Shown: in pieces, positions 28,438 to 36,211 of the stretch
Position numbering within the stretch: position 1 is the first letter of the stretch
Layout of the letters: each line of letters opens with the position of its first letter
NCBI RefSeq assembly: GCF_002803845.1
Contig: NZ_CP024985.1
Span: forward strand, 2,418,001-2,482,000
From: Streptomyces lavendulae subsp. lavendulae
GTDB lineage: Bacteria > Actinomycetota > Actinomycetes > Streptomycetales > Streptomycetaceae
Direction of reading: 5' to 3'
DNA: 64,000 nt
The notes under the pieces: model-generated
Seen by the model: the letters and a program-made list of their open reading frames with translations, nothing else
What the model was told of the DNA's origin: nothing
The model's database searches: none
Made by a program: the position numbers and the translations under genes

Positions 28438-28701
28438 TCAGGTCCAGGGGACCTCGTCGAGGGCGGCGCCGGTGACGACCGCGTCCCGGAACCCCTTGGG
28501 GGTCGGGGCGGTCCACGGGACCTCCGGCTCAGCGCCGGCCGTCACCGCCCATGCGCCCTTCGGGGTCGGGGCGGTCCACGGGACCTCCGGGGACGGCGCC
28601 TCCGGCCGGTCGGCCGCGGAGGCCGAGGCGACGCCCGTGACGGCCAGCGCGAACGCCGCGACGGTGGTGGCGATGATGCCGGCGGTGGTGTGCTTGCGCA
28701 T
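28438..28701 (-). CDS. Small secreted protein with EVPWTAPTPKG repeats
   Basis: An 87-aa protein with a clear Sec signal peptide (MRKHTTAGIIATTVAAFALA..., cleavage likely after ASASA, about residue 30). The mature part of about 55 aa contains two full copies of EVPWTAPTPKG about 21 residues apart and a third, truncated EVPWT that forms the exact C-terminus. The repeats are also visible in the DNA. GGGGGAG lies about 10 bases before the ATG at 28701. No family is recognised. It lies between SARP-1 and an ABC ATPase inside the cluster region. It could be a multi-core precursor peptide, a cell-wall protein or a protease decoy; none of these is shown. Confidence 0.7.
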   Translation of the reverse strand: MRKHTTAGIIATTVAAFALAVTGVASASAADRPEAPSPEVPWTAPTPKGAWAVTAGAEPEVPWTAPTPKGFRDAVVTGAALDEVPWT

Positions 28702-28892
28702 GTCTTTCTGTCTCCCCCGTTGGTGGCCCGGCGTGTTCACCGGGCTGCTGAGGAAGAACTTACGGAGCTGCTCTATTGACTCGATATCAGTCGGATTTCG
28801 AGGCTCTTTCGAGCCCGCCCACAGCACTTCTCATGCGATCCTCCAGCCCCCTGCGAGCCCTCGTCGGCGGCTGCGGTGCAGGTGGGGAATGC

Positions 28893-29675
28893 TCACGACC
28901 AGGCGCCCAGCCGGGTCATGCGCTCGGCAACGGCCTCGGCGGTCGGCCGGTCGAGGTGTCCGGCCAGGGAGCCGTCGGCAAGGAAGAGAACCCGGTCCGC
29001 GTACGAGGCGGCACCCGGGTCGTGGGTGACCATGACGACGGTCTGGCCGCCCTCGTCCACGCACTCGCGCAGCAGCGCGAGGATCTCCCGGGCGGTGACG
29101 GTGTCCAGGGCTCCGGTGGGCTCGTCGCCGAAGATGACGTCCGGGCGGGTGACGAGCGCCCGCGCGATGGCCACGCGCTGCTGCTGGCCGCCGGAGAGCT
29201 CCCCCGGCCGGTGGCCGGCCCGGCCGTCGAGGCCCACGCGGCCCAGCACCTCCGTGAGCCATGCCTCCTCGATCCGCTCACCCGCGAGCCGCAGGGGCAG
29301 TTCCACGTTTTGGCGCACTGTCAAGGAAGGCACCAGGTTGAACGACTGGAAGACGAAACCGATCCGCTTGCGGCGCAGTTTCGTCAACGCCGTCTCGCCG
29401 AGCCGGGTCAGCTCGGTCCCGCCGACCTCGGTCGAGCCCGAGGTGGGGCGGTCCAGGCCGGCCGCACAGTGCATGAAGGTGGATTTTCCGGACCCCGAGG
29501 GGCCCATCACCGCGGTGAAGGTGCCCCGTGGAATCGCGACCGATACCCCGTTGAGCGCCCGGACTTCGGTTCCGTCCTTCCCGTACACCTTGGTGACGCC
29601 GACAAGATTGAGTGCGGGAGTCCGGTCACGGTCGGTGCCGCGTGACGACGTCACGCCGCTCGTCTCGGTCCTCAT
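28893..29675 (-). CDS. ABC transporter ATP-binding protein (MacB/LolD-like), permease not seen
   Basis: A 260-aa ATPase of the FtsE/LolD/MacB class. Walker A is GPSGSGKST (near residue 60), the signature is LSGGQQQRVAIARALV (near 160) and Walker B is VIFGDEPTGALD (near 183), the EPTGALD form being typical of this class. It normally works with a FtsX/MacB-type permease, but no permease gene lies on either side: the secreted peptide follows and a divergent SARP precedes. It may serve export or self-resistance for the NRPS product with a permease coded elsewhere. The start at 29675 (MRTETSGVTSSRG) could be shorter. Confidence 0.85.
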   Translation of the reverse strand: MRTETSGVTSSRGTDRDRTPALNLVGVTKVYGKDGTEVRALNGVSVAIPRGTFTAVMGPSGSGKSTFMHCAAGLDRPTSGSTEVGGTELTRLGETALTKLRRKRIGFVFQSFNLVPSLTVRQNVELPLRLAGERIEEAWLTEVLGRVGLDGRAGHRPGELSGGQQQRVAIARALVTRPDVIFGDEPTGALDTVTAREILALLRECVDEGGQTVVMVTHDPGAASYADRVLFLADGSLAGHLDRPTAEAVAERMTRLGAWS

Positions 29676-29781
29676 GTGGGGTAAGTCCTCTCGGCCGTAG
29701 GCTGTTCACTCCCAGCCTGCACGACGGATCTCTCTTCCCTCTATGCGCGCGGGCGAAGAAGCCGCCGCATACGCGGATCCC

Positions 29782-29813
29782 AGCGAAATCGAAGCGAAAT
29801 CCAGCCAAAAGCC
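29782..29813. promoter_or_regulatory. Candidate SARP-binding direct repeats
   Basis: AGCGAAATC occurs at 29782-29790 and again at 29793-29801, an 11-bp period. A degenerate third copy (AGCCAAAAGCC) starts at 29803. SARP activators bind direct repeats spaced 11 bp just upstream of the -10 element. These lie 57-88 bp upstream of SARP-2, in the divergent gap shared with the ABC ATPase gene, and are AT-richer than the surroundings. Confidence 0.45.
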
Positions 29814-29869
29814 GCCCGTCCTACCTTCAGGATCTGTGCTCAATGCACAGTGTCCGAACGGGGTGAGGC

Positions 29870-31705
29870 ATGGACTTCCGAATTCTCGGCCCAGTTGAGG
29901 CCAGGCGGGGTGACACCCGGATCCCACTCTCCGGGTCGAAGGTGCACACCGTACTGGCCGCGCTGCTGCTCTCCAGAGGGCGGGTCGTCTCCGATACCGC
30001 GCTCAGCTCCCTGCTGTGGGGGTGGGACCCCCCGGCGACGGCGGGCGCTCAGATTTACACCTACATGTCCCGGTTGCGCAAGCGGCTCGGTGACGATGTG
30101 GAGATCATCCGCCGTCAGCCCGGCTACCTGTTCGTGGCCCACGACAGCCGAGTCGACCTCCTTGAGTTCGAGGACCTGGAACGGCGGGGTCGCGAGGCGC
30201 TCAAGGCACACGCCCACGAGGAGGCGGCGGAGCTGCTCGACCGGGCCCTCGGGCTCTGGCAGGGACCCGCGCTCAGCAATGCCACCGGCCATCTGCGCGA
30301 CATCGAACTCCCACGGCTGCAGGAAGCCCGGTCGCTGACCCTGGAGGCCCGGATCGAGGCCGATCTGGCCCTCGGCCGCCACGAACGAATCCTGGCTGAA
30401 CTCACAGGCCTCGTCAGCCAGTTCCCACTGCGCGAGCAGCTGCGCGCCCAGCTGATGACGGCCCTGTACCGCTGCGGACGGCAGGCCGACGCCATGCGTG
30501 TCTACCACGACGGGCGCGCCGTGCTGGCGGAGCAGCTCGGGGTCGACCCCGGCGCCGCGCTGAACGCCACCTACCAGGCCGTCCTGACCGGAAGCCTGGC
30601 CCTGGACACCACGGACCCGGCCTCCGGGGCACCCGGCGGCGACCCGGTGCCGACGATGCTCCCCGCCGACGTGGAGGACTTCGTCGGACGCGCCGGCGAA
30701 CTGGCCGTGCTGGACGCCGTGATCGAGCCGAGCGACGGCCCCGGCTGGCGGCCCCGGCGCTGCCTGGTGACCGGCATGGCCGGCGTGGGCAAGACGGCTC
30801 TCGTGGTCCACGCCGCGCACCGGGGAGCCCGGCACTACCCCGACGGGCAGCTGTACGCGGACCTGTCGGACCCCGACGGCACCCCGCGTGATCCCTGCAC
30901 CGTACTGGTGCGGCTGCTGCGCGCGCTGGGCGAACGGCGGATCGAGGTTCCCGGGGTACAGGACGACCTCGAAGAGCTGGTCCGGCTCTACCGCGAGCGC
31001 ACCGCCGACAAGCGGCTGCTCATCGTGCTGGACGGGGCTGTCGGCGATCTCCAGCTTCGGCCGCTGCTGCCGAACACGGTCAAGTCGGCCGTCCTGATCA
31101 CCTGTCGGACCCGGCTGACGCAGGTGGCCGGGGCCCAGACCATGGCGCTCGCGCCGCTGGACGAAGCGCGGTCGCTGGAGCTGCTGGCCTCGGCGGCCGG
31201 CGGCTCCCGGGTGACGGCGGAGCCGGACGCCGCGGACGATCTGGTGGCCTACTGCGGGGGGCTGCCGCTCGCGCTGCGGATCACCGGGACCCGGCTCGCG
31301 GCCCGGCCGCACTGGCCGACCGCACGGCTCGCTGACCGGCTGGCCACACCGGCCGCACGGCTCGCGGAGCTGAGCTACGGGGACTTGAGCGTGAGCGACG
31401 CTCTGCGGCGCTCGCTGCGCTCGCTCCCGGCCACCGGGCTGCGGACCCTGCGGGGTGTGGCGCGCCTGCGCGGCGGAAACTGGACGGCGCAGGAGGTGGC
31501 CGGCGTCCTCGGGACGGCGGAGCTGGAGGCCGAGTACGGGCTGGAACAGCTCGTGGACGCCGCGTTGATGGACATCGCCGGTGTCGACGCGCAGGGCCGG
31601 CCGATCTACCACTGCCACGAGCTGGTGCTGCTGTTCGCCCGCACGCTGGAGGAGCGGGCCGTCGTCCCCGCCCAGCGGGCGCTGTCGGAAACGCCCATGT
31701 GGTGA
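29870..31705 (+). CDS. SARP-family activator with NB-ARC domain, no TPR region
   Basis: A 611-aa regulator. Residues 1-90 are the winged helix (MDFRILGPVEARRGD ... SSLLWGWDPPATAGAQIYTYMSRLRKRLG) and about 95-245 the BTAD. About 275-560 is an NB-ARC ATPase with Walker A GMAGVGKTAL and LIVLDGAVGDLQLRPLLP. It stops soon after the NB-ARC domain, so the TPR region of SARP-1 is missing; mid-sized SARPs of this kind are known. The ATG at 29870 has GGGGTGAGG directly upstream. Likely a pathway-specific activator of the NRPS set. Confidence 0.9.
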   Translation: MDFRILGPVEARRGDTRIPLSGSKVHTVLAALLLSRGRVVSDTALSSLLWGWDPPATAGAQIYTYMSRLRKRLGDDVEIIRRQPGYLFVAHDSRVDLLEFEDLERRGREALKAHAHEEAAELLDRALGLWQGPALSNATGHLRDIELPRLQEARSLTLEARIEADLALGRHERILAELTGLVSQFPLREQLRAQLMTALYRCGRQADAMRVYHDGRAVLAEQLGVDPGAALNATYQAVLTGSLALDTTDPASGAPGGDPVPTMLPADVEDFVGRAGELAVLDAVIEPSDGPGWRPRRCLVTGMAGVGKTALVVHAAHRGARHYPDGQLYADLSDPDGTPRDPCTVLVRLLRALGERRIEVPGVQDDLEELVRLYRERTADKRLLIVLDGAVGDLQLRPLLPNTVKSAVLITCRTRLTQVAGAQTMALAPLDEARSLELLASAAGGSRVTAEPDAADDLVAYCGGLPLALRITGTRLAARPHWPTARLADRLATPAARLAELSYGDLSVSDALRRSLRSLPATGLRTLRGVARLRGGNWTAQEVAGVLGTAELEAEYGLEQLVDAALMDIAGVDAQGRPIYHCHELVLLFARTLEERAVVPAQRALSETPMW

Positions 31706-31710
31706 ACCTC

Positions 31711-31771
31711 GTCCCGGGGCGCAGATCCGCCCGCCGCCGCACCATCGGGCGGCCGGACGGCGCCCCGGGAC
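31711..31771. terminator. Long hairpin between SARP-2 and the biosynthetic operon end
   Basis: A 12-bp perfect outer stem (31711-31722 with 31760-31771) encloses an inner CCGCCCG/CGGGCGG pair. It fills most of the 76-bp gap between the convergent SARP-2 gene and the last gene of the minus-strand biosynthetic set. Confidence 0.6.
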
Positions 31772-31781
31772 GCTCCCGGGC

Positions 31782-32273
31782 TCACCAGGCGCCGCGGGGG
31801 CGGCGGAAGACCGGGGTGTGCCGGTCCACGGCCGGGACCAGCAGGGTGCGCACGACCGTCCACACGTCGGAGACGACCCGCTCGCGCGGAAGCCGTTCCG
31901 GGCCGGTGACGGCCGCCGTGGTGATCTCCCACATGGCGGCGACGGCGGCCGCGGCCCAGGCGTCGGAGCTCGGGCGGGCGGGGCGGGCCACGGCGCGGCC
32001 TCCGTCGAGCCTGCCGGCCAGTTCAGCGGCCTCGCGGCGACGGGCCCCGGCCGCCGCGCCGGTGTCCGGATGCCGCAGCAAAAGGGCGGAGGCGGGGTGC
32101 TCGTACACGTGGCGCACCCAGGCCGAGGTCCGCATCCGCTCGCGGGCCTCCCAGTCGTACGTGGAACCGGGATCGGCGGCGGCCACCACGGCGGCCAGTT
32201 CCTGCACGTACGCGTCCCACTCCTGTCCCTGGGCGGCACGGTCCGGCGGGGTCAGGGCCAGTTCTACGGTCAT
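31782..32273 (-). CDS. Unknown 163-aa protein, last gene of the NRPS operon
   Basis: A soluble, mostly helical protein (MTVELALTPPDRAAQGQEW...) with no signal peptide or recognised motif. The central part (TYDWEARERMRTSAWVRHVYEHPASALLLRH, then AWAAAAVAAMWEITTAAV) vaguely resembles the ligand-binding half of TetR-type regulators, but there is no DNA-binding helix-turn-helix. GAGGAG precedes the ATG, which lies 16 bp after the phosphopantetheinyl transferase stop, so it belongs to the operon. Function unknown. Confidence 0.65.
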   Translation of the reverse strand: MTVELALTPPDRAAQGQEWDAYVQELAAVVAAADPGSTYDWEARERMRTSAWVRHVYEHPASALLLRHPDTGAAAGARRREAAELAGRLDGGRAVARPARPSSDAWAAAAVAAMWEITTAAVTGPERLPRERVVSDVWTVVRTLLVPAVDRHTPVFRRPRGAW

Positions 32274-32289
32274 CGCAGGTCTCCTCGTC

Positions 32290-33045
32290 TCAGTCGTGCG
32301 GGTGAATGTGGGTGCCCGACGGGGCCGGGCCGTGCGGCCGTGCCACGGCTGCCGCGTAGCGGTCGCCGAGGTCCAGGTCCTCGACCGACCACCGGGTGGT
32401 GGGGCCGTCCTGCGTGTGTTCGACCACCACCGGCCCCGATGTCCGCGGGTGGGTTTCCAAGCGGTTCAGCTCGGTGCCGACGAGACCCAGGCCCACGGCC
32501 TTGAGCACCGCTTCCTTGCGGGTCCAGCACCGCAGGAAGAGACCGTCCCGCCGCGGGCCCGGGGGCGTGTCCAGGAGGGCTTCGCGTTCTGCGGGGGTCA
32601 GGGCCATCTGGGCCAGGTGGTCATTGGACGGGTCGCCGATGGTGCGCAGCGCCTCTATGTCGACGCCGACGGCGGTGTCCGAGCGGACGGCGATGACTCC
32701 GCGGGACGCGGTGCGGGAGATGCTGATGGCGACGGGCAGGCCGGGGCGCTCCAGCCGGGGCGGCCCGTGGTGCGGGTCGCCGCAGCCGGGGCAGGCGGCG
32801 CGACCGAGGGTGATCTCGTGCGCGGGGATGCCGAGGACGGAGCCGAGGGCGCGTCGGGCACCGGCCCGGGTGGCAGCGTAGGCGGCGGCATCGGCCGGCT
32901 TGCGATAGCGCCGCAGCCGGTCCAGTTCGGCGGGCCCGAGCAGGACCACGTCGGCAGGAACGGCGTGTGCGGGCAGGTCCCACCACCAAACGTGGGTGCG
33001 GCCGAGCAGCCGCGTCTCGGCGTTCGCGTAGGCGAGTTCGGGCAC
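32290..33045 (-). CDS. Sfp-type 4'-phosphopantetheinyl transferase
   Basis: A 251-aa enzyme that loads the phosphopantetheine arm of CoA onto the carrier domains of the NRPSs, making them active. Motifs seen are the VGVDIE block (AVGVDIEAL, Mg/CoA binding) and FLRCWTRKEAVLKAVGLGL (the WxxKEA motif). The start is GTG 33045 (VPELAYANAE) with AAGGAG seven bases upstream; a longer open frame overlaps the thioesterase gene and is unlikely. It lies 13 bp after the thioesterase gene. Confidence 0.92.
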   Translation of the reverse strand: MPELAYANAETRLLGRTHVWWWDLPAHAVPADVVLLGPAELDRLRRYRKPADAAAYAATRAGARRALGSVLGIPAHEITLGRAACPGCGDPHHGPPRLERPGLPVAISISRTASRGVIAVRSDTAVGVDIEALRTIGDPSNDHLAQMALTPAEREALLDTPPGPRRDGLFLRCWTRKEAVLKAVGLGLVGTELNRLETHPRTSGPVVVEHTQDGPTTRWSVEDLDLGDRYAAAVARPHGPAPSGTHIHPHD

Positions 33046-33058
33046 GTGGGGCTCCTTT

Positions 33059-33832
33059 TCAGGCCGGCAGGAGAACGGCTTGGACCAGGCGCAGCAAGGC
33101 CTTGCGGTGCCGTTCGAGGTAGAAGTGGTCACCGGGGTAGACCCGGTGGTTGAAGCCGCCCGTCGTCAGGTGGGACCACTGGAGGGCGTCGTCGACGGGG
33201 ACGAGGGGGTCGGCGTCCCCGACGAGTGCGGTGATAGGTGCCCGCACCGGGTCGAGTTCGGCAAGGGCGGGTCGGTAGCGGGCGCTGAGCCGGTAGTCGG
33301 CCCGCAGTGACGGCAGGAGCAGGGCGGCGAGTTCGGGGTCGTCGAGCAGTTCGGTGTGGGGTGCGCCGAGCCGCTGGATCTCGGCGATCAGCGCCGGGTC
33401 GTCGTAGGAGTCGACGTCGACGGGTTCGCCGAGGTGCGGAGCCTGGGCCCCGGAGACGAAGATGCGCTCGGGGGTGCTGCCGTGGTCGCGCTCCAGCCGG
33501 CGGGCGACCTCGTAGGCGACATCGGATCCGAGGCTGTGCCCGAAGAAGGCGTACGGCAGGTCGAGCAGGGGGTGCAGCGCCTCCGCGATCCGGTCCGCGA
33601 GCTCGTCCATGTGCTCCAGGGGAGTCTCGCGGAAACGGTCCTGTCGGCCCGGCAGCCGGGCGGCGAGCACCTCGATCCCGCTGGGCAGCCCATCGCTCCA
33701 GTCGCGGTAGAGGCTGGCGGCGCCGCCCGCGTGGGGGAAGCAGACCAGCCTCACCCGCGGTGCGGCGGTACGGGCCTGGCGGCGGAACCAGCGTGTGGTG
33801 TCTGCTGTGAGGGTGGTGGCGGGCAGGGCCAT
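33059..33832 (-). CDS. Type II thioesterase
   Basis: A 257-aa external alpha/beta-hydrolase that frees carrier domains blocked by wrong acyl or aminoacyl groups. It has FPHAGGAASLYRDW near residue 33, the nucleophile motif GHSLGSD (Ser near residue 97), GDADPLV (Asp) and GDHFYLE (His), a complete triad. Length is normal for TEII. It is part of the operon between the hydroxylase and the phosphopantetheinyl transferase. As the NRPS ends in a different type of releasing domain, this enzyme is editing and not product release. Confidence 0.93.
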   Translation of the reverse strand: MALPATTLTADTTRWFRRQARTAAPRVRLVCFPHAGGAASLYRDWSDGLPSGIEVLAARLPGRQDRFRETPLEHMDELADRIAEALHPLLDLPYAFFGHSLGSDVAYEVARRLERDHGSTPERIFVSGAQAPHLGEPVDVDSYDDPALIAEIQRLGAPHTELLDDPELAALLLPSLRADYRLSARYRPALAELDPVRAPITALVGDADPLVPVDDALQWSHLTTGGFNHRVYPGDHFYLERHRKALLRLVQAVLLPA

Positions 33833-33881
33833 CGGGTCTCCGGTGTGCGTCTGGGGTGCGGGCAGGCTCGGCCGCGTGCGG

Positions 33882-34853
33882 TCAGTCGGTCATGGCGACG
33901 AGGATCCGGCGCGCTCCGGTGAAGGGCCTGCGGCCGTGCCCGACCGAGACGTTGTCGATGAGCAGCAGGTCGCCGGTGTTCCAGTCGACGTCGACGGCGG
34001 TCTCCAGACCCCGGTCGCGGACCTGGAGGACGTGGGCGTCGGGGATGGGGCTGCCGTCCGCGAAGGTGACGTACTGCGGGAGTTCCTCCGGCGGCAGGAG
34101 CTGGGCGAGCGCGCCGGCGGCCTCGTCACCGAGCGAGGCGGGGTGCCACTGGTCGGCCTGGTTGAACCAGACCTCCGCGCCGGTGACGGGGTGGCGGACG
34201 GTGGCCGGGCGCAGCAGGCTGACGCGCAGACCGCCGTCGGGCCGCCAGTCCCAGTCGGCACCGGTGCCGCGCAGGTACTCCTCGACGACGGTGCGGTCGT
34301 GGGTCTCGAAGGTGTCCTGCCAGCTCTTGCCCAGCCCCATGCCGTCGTGGAGGTTCTGTGTGTAGCGCACGCCCGGGGCGAAGGCCTCGCGGACCTCGGG
34401 GTCGAGGGCGGCCAGCCAGGCCTCGCCGTCGACGACGGGAGTGGCACCGCCGGTCTCCGCGGCCTGCTGGCAGAAGAAGGCGAGGCGGGTCGGCCAGCTC
34501 TCGGCGTACGAAAGCTCGTTGTGCATGGAGATGGTGAACTGCTGCGGGTACTCGGTCGAGGTGTAGAGGTTGTCGCCGACCTTGGTGCGCGGGGAGTTGC
34601 CGTGGACGTAGGCGAGGCGGTTGCGCAGGATCAGGTCGAGGGCTCGGTCCACCGTGTCCGCGGTCAGGCCGAAGCCGCGGAAGACCAGTGCCTTGTGGGC
34701 GAGGAGCAGTCGGTCGACGTTCTCCGTGTCGGAGAGGTAGGACAGCAGGCCCTCGGGGGTGGCCTCGGTCCCGGTGTCGGCGGAGGTCAGTTCCAGCAGG
34801 GGGGTGCGGGCCGTGTCGGCGGCGGGGAAGATCGCGGTGGTCACGTCGTTCAC
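33882..34853 (-). CDS. SyrP-like Fe(II)/2-oxoglutarate amino-acid hydroxylase
   Basis: A 323-aa TauD/TfdA-superfamily enzyme of the SyrP type. Seen are FRGFGLTADTVDRAL, the iron motif ISMHNELSYAESWP (HxE), the distal His in DNVSVGHGRRPF and the following Arg pair for 2-oxoglutarate. SyrP itself beta-hydroxylates Asp held on an NRPS carrier domain, which fits the Asn/Asp-like adenylation codes here. It starts at the GTG of a GTGA overlap with the MFS gene (GTG 34853; GTG 34844 is an alternative). The exact substrate is an inference. Confidence 0.85.
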   Translation of the reverse strand: MNDVTTAIFPAADTARTPLLELTSADTGTEATPEGLLSYLSDTENVDRLLLAHKALVFRGFGLTADTVDRALDLILRNRLAYVHGNSPRTKVGDNLYTSTEYPQQFTISMHNELSYAESWPTRLAFFCQQAAETGGATPVVDGEAWLAALDPEVREAFAPGVRYTQNLHDGMGLGKSWQDTFETHDRTVVEEYLRGTGADWDWRPDGGLRVSLLRPATVRHPVTGAEVWFNQADQWHPASLGDEAAGALAQLLPPEELPQYVTFADGSPIPDAHVLQVRDRGLETAVDVDWNTGDLLLIDNVSVGHGRRPFTGARRILVAMTD

Positions 34854-36211
34854 TTCTCTCGGTTCTGGGCGGAAGGGGTCTTGGTCTCGGGGCCCGCGGC
34901 CGGACCCGCCGGGGCCGGGACGACGGGGGTACGGGCGGCGGTGACCTCGGGGTCGGACTCGGGCGGGAAGCCGGGGAGGTCGGCGTTCGGCAGCAGCAGG
35001 GACAGCAGGGCGAGCAGTCCGAGGCCGGCGGCCACGCCGAAGACGGTGCGGGTGCTGCCGAAGTGGTCGAGGGCGAAGCCTCCGATCACCATCCCGAAGG
35101 AGGAGGCGCCGGTGGCGATCAGGCCCATCGCGGCTCCGACACGGCCCTGGAGCCGGTCGGGGGTGACCGTCACCTGGTAGATGCCGCCGGCGACATTGGT
35201 GATGCTGCCGATCATGGCGGCGGCCAGGAAGATCAGGCCGAGCAGGAGCGGGTTGTCGGTCAGGCCCACGAGCGGGACGAGCAGGGCCCAGCCCACGGTG
35301 CCGCCGATGAGCATGCCGCGCAGGCTGACGCGACGGATCCACCAGGAGCCGGTCAGGGCGCCGAACATGCCCCCGAGGCCGCTGACGGCGGTGACGACGC
35401 CGACGACGCCCGCGGAGCCCCCGCCCTCCTTGATGATGACGATCAGGGCGAGCGAGACCACCTGGAAGAGCAGGTTGGTCCCGCTGATCAGCAGCATGCC
35501 GTTGCGCAGGAACCGCTGGCGCCAGGTCCAGGCGAGGCCCTCCCGCACCTCCGCGGTGATGTTCCCGGGCTGCTCGGTCCGCTCCTCCTGAAACTTCTTG
35601 CGGATGAGGAGCAGCGAGCACAGCGACACCAGGTGGGAGACCGTCGCGAAGAGGAACGGCGCCGAGCGGCTGACGGCGTACAGGACGCTGCCGCCGGGCT
35701 GGCCGAGGAAGCCGGCCGCCTGCGTGCGAGCCTCGTTGCCGGACATGGCCTGCGGGAGCTGCTCGACCGGTACGACGTGGCGTACGGCGGCCCGTTCGGC
35801 GAGCCGGTAGAAGATCGCCAGGCTGCCCTGGGCGAACGCGGCCGCCATCAGCAGCCAGATCCACAGGTGTCCGGTGAGGACGGCGGCGGCCACGGCACCC
35901 GTGGCCGCCAGGCAGCCGAGGTCGCACAGGATCATCAGCCGGCGCCGGTCGAAGCGGTCCACGACGGCGCCGGCGTGCAGCTGGACCAGCAGGTTGGGCA
36001 GCAGGGCAGCGAAGCCGACCAGGCCGGCCGAGCCGGCCGAGCCCGTGGTCCAGATGACCAGCAGCGGGTAGGCGATGCCGCTGACGCGGGCGCCGAGGGC
36101 GGTGGCCCCGGCGCTGACCCACAGCAGGATGAAGTCGCGGTTGCGGCGCAGGGGCACGGGGCGGGCCTGCTCGGGCTCGCCGGATCTGACGGGGGCGGGT
36201 GCCGTGGTCAT
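34850..36211 (-). CDS. MFS transporter, likely exporter of the NRPS product
   Basis: A 453-aa major-facilitator protein of the MFS_3 / enterobactin-exporter-like type. About 12 hydrophobic segments can be counted between residues 25 and 420 (for example FILLWVSAGATALGARVSGI and LIWTTGSAGSAGLVGFAALLP). The loop VVDRFDRRRLMILCD is the usual MFS motif A variant. The N- and C-terminal tails (Pro/Ala-rich) are cytoplasmic. It overlaps the genes on both sides by four bases (ATGA with the carbamoyltransferase, GTGA with the hydroxylase). Export or self-protection is inferred from the operon. Confidence 0.9.
   Translation of the reverse strand: MTTAPAPVRSGEPEQARPVPLRRNRDFILLWVSAGATALGARVSGIAYPLLVIWTTGSAGSAGLVGFAALLPNLLVQLHAGAVVDRFDRRRLMILCDLGCLAATGAVAAAVLTGHLWIWLLMAAAFAQGSLAIFYRLAERAAVRHVVPVEQLPQAMSGNEARTQAAGFLGQPGGSVLYAVSRSAPFLFATVSHLVSLCSLLLIRKKFQEERTEQPGNITAEVREGLAWTWRQRFLRNGMLLISGTNLLFQVVSLALIVIIKEGGGSAGVVGVVTAVSGLGGMFGALTGSWWIRRVSLRGMLIGGTVGWALLVPLVGLTDNPLLLGLIFLAAAMIGSITNVAGGIYQVTVTPDRLQGRVGAAMGLIATGASSFGMVIGGFALDHFGSTRTVFGVAAGLGLLALLSLLLPNADLPGFPPESDPEVTAARTPVVPAPAGPAAGPETKTPSAQNREK

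Noticed and set aside
28702..28827. N-terminal extension of the secreted repeat peptide to 129 aa
   Set aside because: The signal peptide starts at MRKHTTAG (28701) with its own ribosome-binding site; the extra 42 residues would bury the signal sequence.
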